NCBI GenBank assembly: GCA_023846275.1
Contig: CM043868.1
Location: 8,327,653 to 8,391,652, forward strand
Length of the DNA stretch: 64,000 nucleotides
Source: Vanilla planifolia
Lineage: Eukaryota; Streptophyta; Magnoliopsida; Asparagales; Orchidaceae
Direction of reading: 5' to 3'
Below the pieces are notes generated by a model. The model searched no databases and was not told the DNA's origin. It was given only the letters and a program-made list of their open reading frames with translations. This document shows, in pieces, positions 12,865 to 24,900 of the stretch. A program made the position numbers and the translations under genes. Position 1 is the first letter of the stretch. Each line of letters starts with the position of its first letter.

Positions 12865-15800
12865 TCAGGCATCCAACAGGTCAAAGACCTTCCCGGAGAT
12901 GTTGCACGGCGAGATGGCCTCCGTTGCCTCCATAAGCATCTTCACCACTTCTCTCATCGTTGGCCTCACCTCACTCTTCTCCTCCACGCACATCATAGCC
13001 ACCCGATACAGGCATACGATTTTGTCCACTGGCGAAGGGGCCAAGCGCCGGTCGGCAACCGCCAGCGCAGAGGCGGTCTCGCCGTCCATCACCTCAGAAG
13101 CCGTCTTGCGAACCCATCGCACAATGTCCACTCCGTCGCCAAAGCCGCCCACCGGCCTCCTTCCCGTTATCAGCTCCAGTAGAACCACGCCAAAGCTGTA
13201 CACGTCGCTCTTCTCATCCACTCTTAGTGTGTATGCGTACTCTGCAGCACAAATGTGCGTTAATTTTCGGAAAACGAAAGAGGACAACTAATGTGTACTG
13301 CTCGACTGGCCTGTTATCACTAACCTGCAAGGTCAACTGGCCATGCATTTCTGTCTGTTTAGAAGAAAAGGACAAGCAAATGCTTGCATTTATTGCTAAT
13401 TTCAATTCTTCAACTGACAATTGTTATTGCAAAACAAAAGAAATCGATTTCAATTGTTTTTTCTTTTAAAGGAAAATTAATTTTCTACTTTTAAAAAATG
13501 TTTTTTAAGAAAACAAAATTTAGTGAGTATAAAAAAAAAACTAAACAAGGGAGCCGGAAAATAAACATCTTTTGTAATTATCAAAAAGAAAAAAAAAATT
13601 CCAGAAAAAAAAAAGAACCGTACCTGGGGCGATGTAGCCGTAGGAGCCGGCGATGGAGGACATGCACTCGGAGACGCCGGAGTCGCACAAGAACTTGGCG
13701 AGTCCGAAGTCCGCGACGTGGGCCTCGAAATTGGAATCGAGAAGAATGTTATTCGACTTGACGTCGCGATGTATGATGAGCGGCGAGCAATCGTGGTGGA
13801 GATAGCAGAGGCCCTTAGCGGCCTCCGTCGCGATGCGGCAGCGAGCGTCCCACCCGAGATGCGCCCCCTTACTCCCATGCAAAAGTTCGCCGAGGCTTCC
13901 ATTGGGCATGTACTCATATAGTAGGAGATTCGCGTCGCGGTTGGAGACGAAGCCCAAAAGGCGCACGATGTGACGGTGACGGATCTTGCCTAGTGTCGTG
14001 ATCTCTGCCGAGAAACCCCTGTCGTATTGATCGCCGACGCCTCGACCAACTAGCCTTTTGATTGCCACCTCCTCTCCGCTGCCCATAGTGCCGCGGTACA
14101 CGATACCGGCGCCGCCTTTGCCGATGACGTTGTCGTCCTTGAGGCACTCCAACACGTCCTCAACAGTGAAGTTTAATCGTTGAAACGCCGTCATCCGCCA
14201 AGCGTCTGGCATGCGACGCCCGCGCCACGACAACCACGCCTTCGCAGCTCCAACCCCGACCAGAATGGCGGATACCAAGATGAGGATGCCGATCAGGATC
14301 TTTCTGGAGCGCGGCGAACCGCCGGAGGAAGCAGAGGGAGCGTGGTCAGCAACAGGGCAGGAGTCGTGGAGAGCGCCGCCACACAGATTGGGGTTTCCGG
14401 CGAACCAGCTTGTGTTGAAGACCAGAAACTGGCCTTGGTTCGGGATGGGGCCACAGAGGTTGTTGTAGGAAAGGTCCATGATGGTGAGGCTCTGCATCCG
14501 CTGGATGTCCGTTGGGATCTCCCCGAAAAGGTGGTTTCGGGAGAGGTTTAGAGTGTTGAGGATCTTTAGTTTCGACATTTGCTGTGGGATTTCGCCTGTC
14601 AGTTGGTTGCGACTCAGATCAAGAGAAACCAGGGAGGAGCAATGCGTGAGCTCTGGGGGAATCTCGCCGACGAGGCTGTTTCCACTCAGGTTGAGCTTGG
14701 AAAGCTGCCAGAGATTACCTATCTCAGGAGGTATTTCACCGGATATTCTATTCGATTCGATGGAGAGAGTTTGGAGCCCGGGGAGATTGCCGATCGCTGG
14801 GGGTATAGAGCCAGAGATCCAGTTGTTGGAGAGAAGTAGCATCCCGAGCTTATCCCCTTTGATAACCGGGGGCAGCTCGCCGGCTAGGTAATTATCACTG
14901 AGCTCCAGCATGTCGGCGGCGGGTAAGTCAAATAGGCCGGCGGGAATTCTGCCGTTTAGAAAGTTCTTCGCAAGCCGCACGCGAGTCAGCGATTTGCACA
15001 TGCCGAGCTTTTCCGGGATCGTGCCAAAGAAACCGTTCTCCATGAGAACCAAAAGCTGGAGTCTCCCGCCGACACAGAGGTCCGGCGGTATCGTCCCAGT
15101 GAGGCGATTTGTTGCTACGTCGAGTTTGAGTAGACGACCATTCTGACCGAGGCTCTCCGGCAGCTCAAATGTTAAGTTGTTCTCCCACAACTGAAGCACC
15201 TCGAGGTTGGGGTACTCGCCCACGAACGGAGGGATGCGACCACGGAGGTGGTTGCGGAAAAGGTTTAGTAACTCGATCTGCTTCAGCTCCACGAAGCTTT
15301 CGGGAATCTCCCCGGTCAGCTCGTTGACTGACAGGTCGAGCGACTTAAGGTTCTCGAGCTTGCCAAGCTCCGGCGGTATCGGACCGGAAAGGCGATTGAA
15401 CTGCAGGAAGAGAGAGTCGAGGAGCTTGAGCCGGCCCAGCGTAGCCGGAATGGTGCCAGAGATATTGCAGTTCGCGATGTCAAGTCGAACAAGAGAGCTG
15501 AGCATCCCAAACTCAGGCGGAATGCCGCCCTCATAAAGATTGTAGTATCCAATATACATCTGTTGAAGCTTAGAGAGCTTTCCGAGGCTAGCCGGAATAT
15601 GGCCAGAAAGGCCGTTCCCATTAAGCCCAAGGTACTCCAAATTCTCAATCTTAGAGTAAGAGTCTGGAATCTCGCCGGAGAAGAAATTGCCACCTAGGTG
15701 GAGATACCGTAGACGCGGCATTCCGGAGACACCAGATGGCAGGGGGCCAGAAAAATTATTGTTGTACGCATCCAACACCTCGAGCGCTGGCAGCCCACCA

Positions 15801-16201
15801 TCTAGCTTCGGGAACTCTCCGGACAGGAGGTTGTTCGAGATGTTGAGCAGCCGCAGGGATTTCATGCCTACGATCTCTGATGGTAGGCCACCGTGAAGGC
15901 CGGTTCCAGAGATGGTAAGATTTACGAGGCGGTCTAGAAGCGCGATCTCCGGGGAGATCGTGCCATTAAGTGGGCTGAAGGTGACGACAATGGCTACGAC
16001 GCGGTTGTCTGCATCACACATGACGCCGGAGAAGCTACAGGTCGGCCTTGCCGCCGAGTCCCAGTCTTGGAGACCGGAACCGCCTGATCCAACTAAGGCA
16101 GACTTGACCCTCATCAGCACTTGGAGATCTCCTCCATCCGAAAAGCTCATAAGCAGTGGAAGAAACACAAGGAGCACGAACAGAGAATGGTACGCGTTCA
16201 T
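12865..16201 (-). CDS. CLV1: CLAVATA1/FON1-class LRR receptor-like kinase, two exons
   Basis: Join of exon 1 (16,201-13,624) and exon 2 (13,241-12,865); 984 codons plus stop, close to Arabidopsis CLV1 (about 980 residues). The protein has an N-terminal signal peptide (residues 1 to about 20), a Cys pair C55/C62, and about 22 LRRs of the LxxLxLxxNxLxGxIP type (about 72-590). A Cys pair C607/C615 closes the ectodomain, followed by a membrane span (about 635-656). The Ser/Thr kinase runs about 691-965: glycine loop GKGGAG (694-699), Lys715 in VAIK, Glu733, HRD (811-813, RD type), DFG (831-833) and APE (858-860). In this family the receptor binds CLE peptides at the plasma membrane and restrains WUSCHEL-driven stem-cell number in shoot and floral meristems; that role is inferred from the family. 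The start at 16,201 gives A at -3 and a clean signal peptide, although the frame stays open to an ATG at 16,351. All key kinase residues are present. A close paralogue (BAM-type) is less likely given the CLV1-like wording of the LRRs and activation loop. Confidence 0.95.
13242..13623 (-). other. Single 382-bp phase-1 intron of the CLV1-like gene
   Basis: The donor reads CCCCAG|GTACGG at 13,624/13,623 and the acceptor reads TGCTGCAG|AGTAC at 13,242/13,241. Joining them restores the Glu codon of the kinase APE motif (GSYGYIAP then EYAYTL) and keeps the frame. Reading through without splicing soon meets a stop. The intron is strongly A/T rich, unlike both exons. A single intron in the kinase portion agrees with what I recall of CLV1 genes. 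Confidence 0.95.
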
Positions 16202-16860
16202 CTTTCTCTTTGCCCTTTTTTCTGCGGGAAGCGAGGCGGTGAATAAATGGAGCAATGAGGACGAAGGAATCAGCATCGACCGCGCGTTAATGGCGAAAGA
16301 ATCCACAAGCAAGGATGCCGTCATATAGAGAGAAAGCATGAATGTGTGCATGCCTGCACTCCGGTAGCGACCCTGACGATGAAGCGCCGTTTAGAAAACG
16401 ACGGAACGTTGACCGAGAGCGTTACCCGACGTTTATCCACCCGTGACGCCGTGACGATGAAGCATCAGGGGGTCAGAGCCCAGACGTAGCGCGAGGTTAT
16501 ACGGCGCGGCGTACGAAACCTGACGGTTTTTCGGGCTTTTTTGACGGCGTGAACTGGTTTGGGGATCAGACCGACGACAGGCGGCATCATTTCGGCTGGT
16601 TATGGCCAACCGCCATTCGTCGGTCCCACGGTTCGTCATTGCGCCTCTGCAAGTCCACCCACACCGCGCTGGTCCAGCAAAATAACAGGTACAAGTGGGT
16701 TTAATATGATTGGGTGCGTTTCCAAACAGTGGAAGAAAATCGAGTCCCGAAACGGATTTGCCTTTTCCTCTCCCTCGCTTTATGGCCGATGTGGAAAAGG
16801 CGTCCTTTTTACGCTTCCTGCTTGTATTTTCTTTACTGGTGACCAGAAGAGATAAAAATG
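16202..16860 (-). promoter_or_regulatory. 5' leader and CpG-rich promoter region of the CLV1-like gene
   Basis: Sequence upstream of the start codon stays rich in G, C and CpG until about 16,860, where it drops abruptly to AT-rich repeat DNA. It contains five TGACG cores on the plus strand (16,374; 16,444; 16,452; 16,521; 16,542). Two of them lie inside a 12-base direct repeat, TGACGATGAAGC, at 16,374 and 16,452. A TTGACC (W-box type) element is at 16,409. TGACG is the core bound by TGA-type bZIP factors. Regulatory use is inferred. Confidence 0.5.
16320..16328 (-). promoter_or_regulatory. Candidate TATA element of the CLV1-like gene
   Basis: On the gene strand the sequence reads CTCTCTATATGACGG. 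A start site about 30 bases further on would fall near 16,290 and give a leader of about 90 bases to the ATG at 16,201. It lies downstream of the ATG at 16,351, so if it is used that upstream ATG would not be in the mRNA. It is a motif match only. Confidence 0.3.
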
Positions 16861-19251
16861 ATATTCTAAGGTTTTTAGTTTAAGAAAATGAGAAGTCACT
16901 TTGGTAAATATTATTGCACATAATAAAAAATAATGCGTTGGGTCGTTAAAGCCTTACACATGGATGGTTTTGTGACATGAATCTGCATTTGTCAAACAAT
17001 GTCAATTCGTTGTTTACTAAAGAGTTAGCAAGTGCAGACTTTCAAATGTGTTTTTTATTTAATTGTTTTTAACTCGTATTTCTTTTCTTGTAGTTATAAT
17101 TATTTATGTAAATACAAGTTAAGAATGTTGATAAATAATTTTGATTGCTTTATATTCATATTAATATAGTTAAGATAATTCCATGAATTTGTTAAACAAT
17201 ATTTATTTTAAATTGAGTATATTTCCTCTTTTAAATTTTGTTTGTCTATAAAATATTTTTGATATATTTCTTGAATATTACATTAAGAAAAATTACGTAT
17301 GTTTTCACTTTCTTTCAAATTATTAGAATTATACATATGATGTTTTATTTAATTTGTATGTATAGAATAAGTATGTATTATTTAATTGCTTTATGCAAAT
17401 GCAATTATAGAGTATTATTATATTACCTTTTATATATAATTTATGTATTTACTATTCAAAAATAGTAATCCCAAGTCTTCAAATATATCTTACCTATGAC
17501 AATTTGAAGAAAAGGTGGTTGTGGCAACCCTAAAAGGCCACCCATAGATTAGATTTTTTTTATGTTTTTCTTAAATGAGATTCAAAAATATATTTTTACT
17601 TCAATTTTTATTTTTCATCTTGATTTCCTTTTCTTTTGCAACTAGAAAGGATTAAGTGTTAAGGTTATGCTTTGGATCTACAAATAATATAGTGATATTG
17701 GTTTTAACAAACTAACTTTTTTCTTTCTCCTAAATTATTTATTTTTGTAATATATCTCATTTGAAGATTCACAATATTCTATTATACCATTTTTTGGGAG
17801 TAATATCTAGAGTTTACACTTGGATTAATTTGACAAGTAAAAATGTTATGTGATTTTATATTTATTATTTTTTAAAAAATGATATTTTATATATTTAATA
17901 TTATTAGGATTCTATAATGAACTCATGATATTATATAATACTATTTTTGTGCCTAGTAAGTATTTGTGATCTATATTTGCCCATATTTCTCTCTCAAGAA
18001 CCATACAAAGTGATTATAAGATCTTTTTGGAGGCAAACTAGTCCAAAAAATAGGATAGAGAGAAAAGAAAGAGAGAGATAAATGAAGCAATAATTGTGTT
18101 CTATTACGTTCATTAATTTTCAATGACAAAAAAATTACAAAGAAATAGTCTCCTTCATCAATCACATCTAAAAAGTTTTTACATCACCATCTTAATGAAG
18201 AAATAGAAATAAAATAATAATTCTAGTAACTCATTCCTAATTGTATGCACGAAATCAAAGGTGCCAATAAATGATGAGATATATAATTATGAAAAAATAG
18301 AAAAGCAGTTGATTTGCTCTTTAGTTAACCTAATATAGACTTGAGAATCAATTCACAAGAACTAATATACTCATGTGATGTTGCACATTTATTTACTAGC
18401 CTCTAGCTTCTTTTCTTATCCCTTTTGTCTGATATGAAAAGTAACATAGAAACTTACTTCTCTTATGGATAGTGTTATTGTATATTGAATTCTTAATGCT
18501 ACTCATGAGATTGTTCAACATGATTCTATGTCATGAATCATAAATTTAGAGTTTTGTACCATTCCATATCTCTAACATCAACCTTCATGACATCATAAAG
18601 CATGATGCATTTCTCTTAATAGTTTTTTTTATAAGAACCCAAATTGCTTCCAATCAAAGTGCATATGCTTTGAATATTCTTAATAAACTTTTGCATTTCC
18701 TATTGTGTAACTCTTTTGATTTCATTAAAGATGTTGAGATTTAACTTTACATCAAATGGGATTTCTAATAAACACCCCAAATAGACTTGAATGAACTTCA
18801 TCTAGTTAAACAAAGCCTACATCATTTGTAAGAGTACTAGATGTATGACATATTATCATCTCATATCCTCAAATATATAAAGATCCTATAAACAAATGCA
18901 TATTTACTTAATGCATGACCTCCATTTGGTATTAATTTAAACTTGAAAGGTTGAACTCCTTTGTTATGTCATTTATATATTATCCACAAAAGTTTGGTAG
19001 CATATAGTAAAGAATCATAAATTGTGATCAAATATAAATGGTGGCAAGTATAATCATTACTTCTGATTGATTGACTTGAACATACTAACTACTACACATC
19101 CTTGATGAGTCCCTCAACAATATATTTCATTTGTGATCACTTGACATTGGATTATTAAAGAGAGTGGGTGGCAATCAATGTAAGTATAAGAGGTGAGATT
19201 GAAGGAGAAAGTAATAAAAACATTTAATTACAATGACACATTATTATGAGT
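16861..19251. other. AT-rich intergenic DNA, no gene recognised
   Basis: The GC-rich island ends sharply at about 16,860. The 62-75 codon ORFs here are built from Phe, Ile, Leu, Tyr and Lys codons expected by chance in AT-rich DNA. I see no protein family, RNA gene or clear repeat unit. Confidence 0.5.
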
Positions 19252-21783
19252 TGTGATATCCAAAAAGTTTATTATGTTTAATATATTATAAATCATAAAA
19301 TTAAACAAATATAATTATAATTATGAATTTTTTAATATAATAAAGTTATTTTTTATCTAGTATTTATTGATTATGAATATTATTAAATTAGTATGCTCTT
19401 AAGAGAAGTGTCACAATTTGAAATAAGATAAAAAAATTGTATGAGTAACTATTAGAAAGATCTTTGCAATAAGAATTCAATGATGTTAAGTTGGGTTTGT
19501 AATTTATAGAAGTATAAATAAATAGTTTTTTATTTAAAAAAATTATTGGAGGGCAAATTTTTAAATTGGTAAAACAAGCCATATCACCTTAACTCATTGG
19601 GAATAAATAAATGCTATAGTTGTGAAGCTAAGGGTGGTTTGTTACAACATATAAGGGTTAGAGAGAGAAATAGAGGTGGAGGAGAGAGGGTTATCAACTA
19701 AAAAGGAAGAGTAAGGATTTAAGAGAGGAGAAGGAATAAAAACAAAGAAGATTGAAAATTTGTTGCTATTGCACAAAGTGTAGTGTAAGAATCAAGAGAA
19801 GCAGAAGAAGAGCTATGGACAATTGGCTTCAATTAGAGGAACAAGGGTAGCTAACAAAAATGAAGGAATTCTAACTATGTTTCAGCAAATTTAATTGAAT
19901 TCTATATAATGTTAGGAGTGTTTATCTTACTGTACAAGTTAGAAATGCTAAAAGAGTAATTTGAGAAGATATATAATTAATTAAAATCAAAGCTAAGCAA
20001 ATTTAAAAGAAGTTCATTCCTATTTGTACATGAATGTACAATACATTGGTTGGAAGTGTAGTATTTCAGGTTAAGTTAATTCAATAAACAATATTGGTAA
20101 AGTTGAACATAAAGCATGTTGGTTCCAACATATAATATATTATCTTGATTTAATGACAACTAAGAACAATCCTTTATGTTGGTAAAGTGTTCAATAGAAT
20201 TGACATACCATACAATGATCTCAAAATTATGGTACATTAAGTAAGTCATATTTAGAAGGAAAAAGATTTGTTTGGAATAGATTATACATTGGTTGATAAA
20301 TATAGTATGTTTGGTTGAGGATGATTCAGTCTAAAGGAAAGAATGATATTTTGTTATAGATAACAAACAAATTTAAAGGTATATATCATATGATATACTT
20401 AACATAGGGTATGGTAGGAACATTCTATATAAAAATGTATCATATGTGGAGGTCAATGGATAATATGTTAGTGGGGTAGAAAGAGAGTGATAGGAAAACT
20501 AATTTTGGAGAATTTTATGATTAATTGTATGGGCATCATTTACATACTAAAGAAGAATATTTGGTAATTAATGTACATGCATAGCATTATAATAGATTAA
20601 GAGGATAAAGAGATTTGACTAAAAGATTTTATTTCAAATTTTTAAGTAAATTTAGTAATTATGAAATGCAAATGATAGCAAACTTATATTTATTTTTAAA
20701 TAGTTTCATTTGTGGCTATTTTTGTTAATTAATTTGATATTTTTATGCAATGTGATTATTAGGAATTTTATTTACATGTGATTTTATTTTGGTATTGTGT
20801 AATTATTTGATTACATGAAAATTAAGGTACTTACATGAAACTATTTATATAAATGTGGTATAGATGTATAAGTAATATTTAAAAATTAATTTATTACATT
20901 AATATGTGATATGGCCTACAAATTTACTTATAAATAAATGAATTGAAAATAATAATTGGTTCCCTATAAGAAATTATCCCCATTGTATGATCTAGGGTGA
21001 GGATACTTATATATATATATATATATATAATGTTGTTAATATGTCATATGGGATGGCTAAAATGATGGTACCCTTATTTGGATGGATGCTAATATATGAT
21101 GACCACGAGATATGGTCATATGTATATTATTTTTAGATCTAAAAGATAATTTTTAGAAAGAAAAATTGAGCCCTAAGAATTATAATCATGTAAAATTGGG
21201 AATAAATTCATCTGCATAAAAAAGCATCCTTATATACAGTTTGATTATTCATGATTTCTACTTATCATCTTATTATTCATACATTGTTTTATCATTTTTT
21301 TATATTCTTAAAATTTATCAACTTATATAATTTATCTATCAAACTCTTTAGAGTTTTACTAGTATTTATATCACAAGTCATATATCAACCACATATAAAG
21401 TTTTATGGATGATAATCCTACTCATTAGTTGGCTTAAGGGATAAAATTTTATGTGATGTAGTATTATGCGATTATATTTATGATGGTTTGTTTAATATGT
21501 CGTGATAACATGTTATATTAGTTTAGTAGTTATATTAGTTTAATAGATTAAACATTATGGGTTGTTTTTATATTCAATTATATTTGGCTAAGATCTTTTA
21601 TTCATCTTTTGTTATTAAATGGGTTTAATTATGTTGTTGAAATGAATAATATTAATTTCTAGAGGGATTTGGAATCAAATTTATTTTACTTTCAAGTCTA
21701 TACTTAGGATATGTATCCTCAGATATTTATTTAAAATTTATATTTGTTTATTATTAATTATTATGTGTTAATTAAGTGAAGCA
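19252..21783 (+). repeat. 5' LTR of the Tekay-type element
   Basis: It begins TGTGATATCC and ends near CA at 21,782-21,783, just before the primer-binding site. A length of about 2.5 kb is normal for Tekay/Del LTRs. It includes a GA-rich stretch near 19,650-19,740 and a short TA tract at about 21,008-21,029. Confidence 0.6.
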
Positions 21784-21999
21784 TTAATTGGGTGCTATTA
21801 GAGCTCAAGTTTAATATTGTATGAGGGAAATGGATAGGGCTGAGTATAGTAACATGAATAATGGAAAAGAAAAGAAGTAGTAAGGGAATACCTAACATGA
21901 AGTAGCATAAATTCTAATTTCTTTATTATTATTAGTTAGAGGCACCGATAGTTAGGCTATAAAATCCTTAATAGACAAAGTAGTTGATCAATTCTTACA

Positions 22000-24900
22000 A
22001 ATGTATCCACCTTTTTTGTAGGAAAGGTGGCTCCCATGGTGGAAAAAAAATTAGCTAGAACAAATATCAAGGATCTTTGATAACATGTTTTGTCTTGTGA
22101 ATAACAAAGTTGCATTAGAATTTGTAGGGTTAAATGATGAAGCTAGTCTCTAGTAGAGTTCCAAACAAAGGATTAAATTTCTAAATAGATTGGTCAAAAA
22201 TATTTCTTAAAAAGAATTCATAGAAGAATTTCAAAGATGATTTATTTTAATGTCAATAGAGCCAAAATAAGTGAAGAATTCAATGGTTTAATGTAAGGTG
22301 AAATGATGGTAACAAAATATGAATACGAGCTCACTTATTTGATAAAATATGTATTAAATCAATTCACATCAGAGGAGCAAAGCTAATATATTTTAGAGGG
22401 TATTGAGAGATAAAATTAGAGTAGCTTTAATGGTAGTGAGGCCAACAAATTATTTTGGATTAATAAAACATGTAAATTGATAGAGTTGGAGTAAGGTGTC
22501 ATGGATGTATGAAGGGAAGTTGAAAAGAGAAAATATGAATCTCAAAATTTTTAAAGTAGTTTTTTATAAAAAAAAAGAGGTAGTTTTAATAGTTCCAATG
22601 GGAATGGTTTCAATAGAGCATGATTTAGTAGATTCAAATCTTCAGAAGGACCTAGCGATATAAGAACTAGTTTTGAATCAAGTAGAACTAATAGGTATAT
22701 AAAATGTGGTAAAATCATAGAGGTTAATGCAAATCAAAATCAATTAAGTTAATGAAATACTTTGTTTGTGAGAAATTGGATTATATTTCTAGAGATTGCC
22801 TTAAGATTGTTGAAATGAAAGCACCTAGTGCTTTTAAGTGCAGTCATAGAGGTATTGTTGGTAAAGATAGTGGAAGTGATTTTTTGTAGAATTAGATGGT
22901 ATAGGTAGAGATAGTGCTACCTGTATAGGTGGTTGGGCTAGAAGTTATTTTATTACTAGCAAGAGATTTTCATTCCAATTATATTATTACAAGTGTATTA
23001 TATTTATAGAGTTTACCTATTATAATGTTATTTGAATGTGGAACATTGCATTGATTTATTCTTACTTCTATGATAAGTAATTAAATATTATATTATAACT
23101 GTTAAAAGAATTGTTTTCTTGATAAGAATAGTATTAAGTAAAAAATATACTGATAATGGAGTAGAAATTAAGGGAAGAAAATTGGCTGCATTGTTGAATT
23201 TTTTACCTATAATAGAGTTTGATGTTGTATTGAGTATGATTAGTTGTTTGATCATTAAGAAAAAATAGATTGCTAGGAAAAGAGAATAAAAGTTTAGATT
23301 TCATAAAAGATTGATCTATTTCATTAGGAAATGAAAATTCCAATGATTTTTATATTAAAAACACAAAAACTATTAAGGCATGTGAGGGTTGTCTAGTATC
23401 TATTATTTGCTTGGATAAAACATTTTCTTAATCAATCGAGATAAAAGTAATTAGAGAATACTTTGATATTCTTCTAAGAGATTTACAAATGTTATCTCTA
23501 GAAAGGGAAATAAAATTTAAAATTCAATTAGTTTCTACTTTTAAACTAATTTCTACAACTCCATACAAATGAGACCATTGAAGTTACAAGTTGAAGTGTA
23601 AATTTAGGAGTTGTTATATGTAGAATTTATCATATCAAGTATACTATCATAGAAGCACCCATATTGTTTGTGAAAAAAAAGATGGAAGGCATAAAAAATG
23701 TATTGAATATAAGAAAATTAATAAGATTACTATTAAGAATAAATATTTTTTACCTAGAATTGATCATTTATTTGATTAGCTTCAAAGAGTGCAATGTGTT
23801 CTAAGATTGACTTAAGATTTGACTATCATCAATTGAGAATAAAGAATAAAGATATTTTTAAAATGGTATTCAAGAAAACATGTGGATATTATGAGTTTTT
23901 GGTATTGTCATCTAGATTAACAAATATACTTACAACATTTATGATTTTAATAAATAAGGTTCTCAAGAAATACTTAGAATAGTTTGTTATTATATTTATT
24001 GATGATATTTGAATTTACTCAAAGTTTGTTGAAGATCATTTATATATTTACATATATTATTATAAAATTTGAGAAAAAAGTAGTTGTTTGTCAAATTTTC
24101 TAAATCTGAGTTTTTGTTATCAAGAATAATATTTATGGGTCATGCTATTATTATTAATGAAATATTAGTTGATCCTCATAAACTTTCTATAATAATAAAT
24201 TAGGTTAAATACATTAAAATACTAGAAATTTCTTGGGTATGATAGATTATTATAAAAAATTTATGAAAAGATTTTCATAGATAACATCTTTTTGAACTGA
24301 ATTGATTAAAAAGATAGTTAAATTTGAGTGGAAAATTAGTTTTCAAATACTAAAAAGATAAATTAACATTAGCTCCAATTTTAACATTACTAAAAAATAC
24401 AAATTGATACCAAGTTTATAGTGATATACTTTCAAGGGTTTTGTTGTGTTAATATAGAATAAAATAATGCTATAATATACATCCAAACAACTAAAACCTC
24501 ATGACAAAAGTTATGTTCTATATGATTTAAAACTAACAACTATAATATTTGCATTAAAAAGTTTGATACATTATTTATATAGTGTTAAATATGAAACGTT
24601 TATAGACCATTAGAGTTAAATTTATATATTTAACTAGAAGAAACTAAATTTAAGACAACAAAGAAGTCTCAAATTTATTAAAGATTATGATATAAAAAAA
24701 AGATATTAGCTAACAAAATTAATATGACAATAGGTACTTTGAATAGGAAAGAAAATATTAATAATATATCCTTTATAATGGAAGAAAACAATTGGTTTTT
24801 AGAATAGATAAATTATAGTAGGAGATGGCTATGCATAATTCTAAATATTTTATTCAACCTAAAAATATATTAGGAGTTAAAGCAAAGGTATTTGTAGAAA

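Noticed and set aside
12791..13291. Plus-strand open frames antisense to the receptor-kinase exons (12,791-13,291; 14,180-14,551; 14,478-14,891; 15,207-15,536; 15,912-16,328)
   Set aside because: They mirror GC-rich codons of the real gene on the other strand, have no domain of their own, and restate the LRR periodicity out of frame.
13498..13761. 87-codon plus-strand Lys/Arg-rich frame over the intron and exon edge
   Set aside because: It spans an A-rich intron and the antisense of the kinase exon; no protein-like order.
18480..18720. A minus-strand copia RNase H fragment
   Set aside because: Trial translations gave no ordered match to the conserved RNase H blocks.
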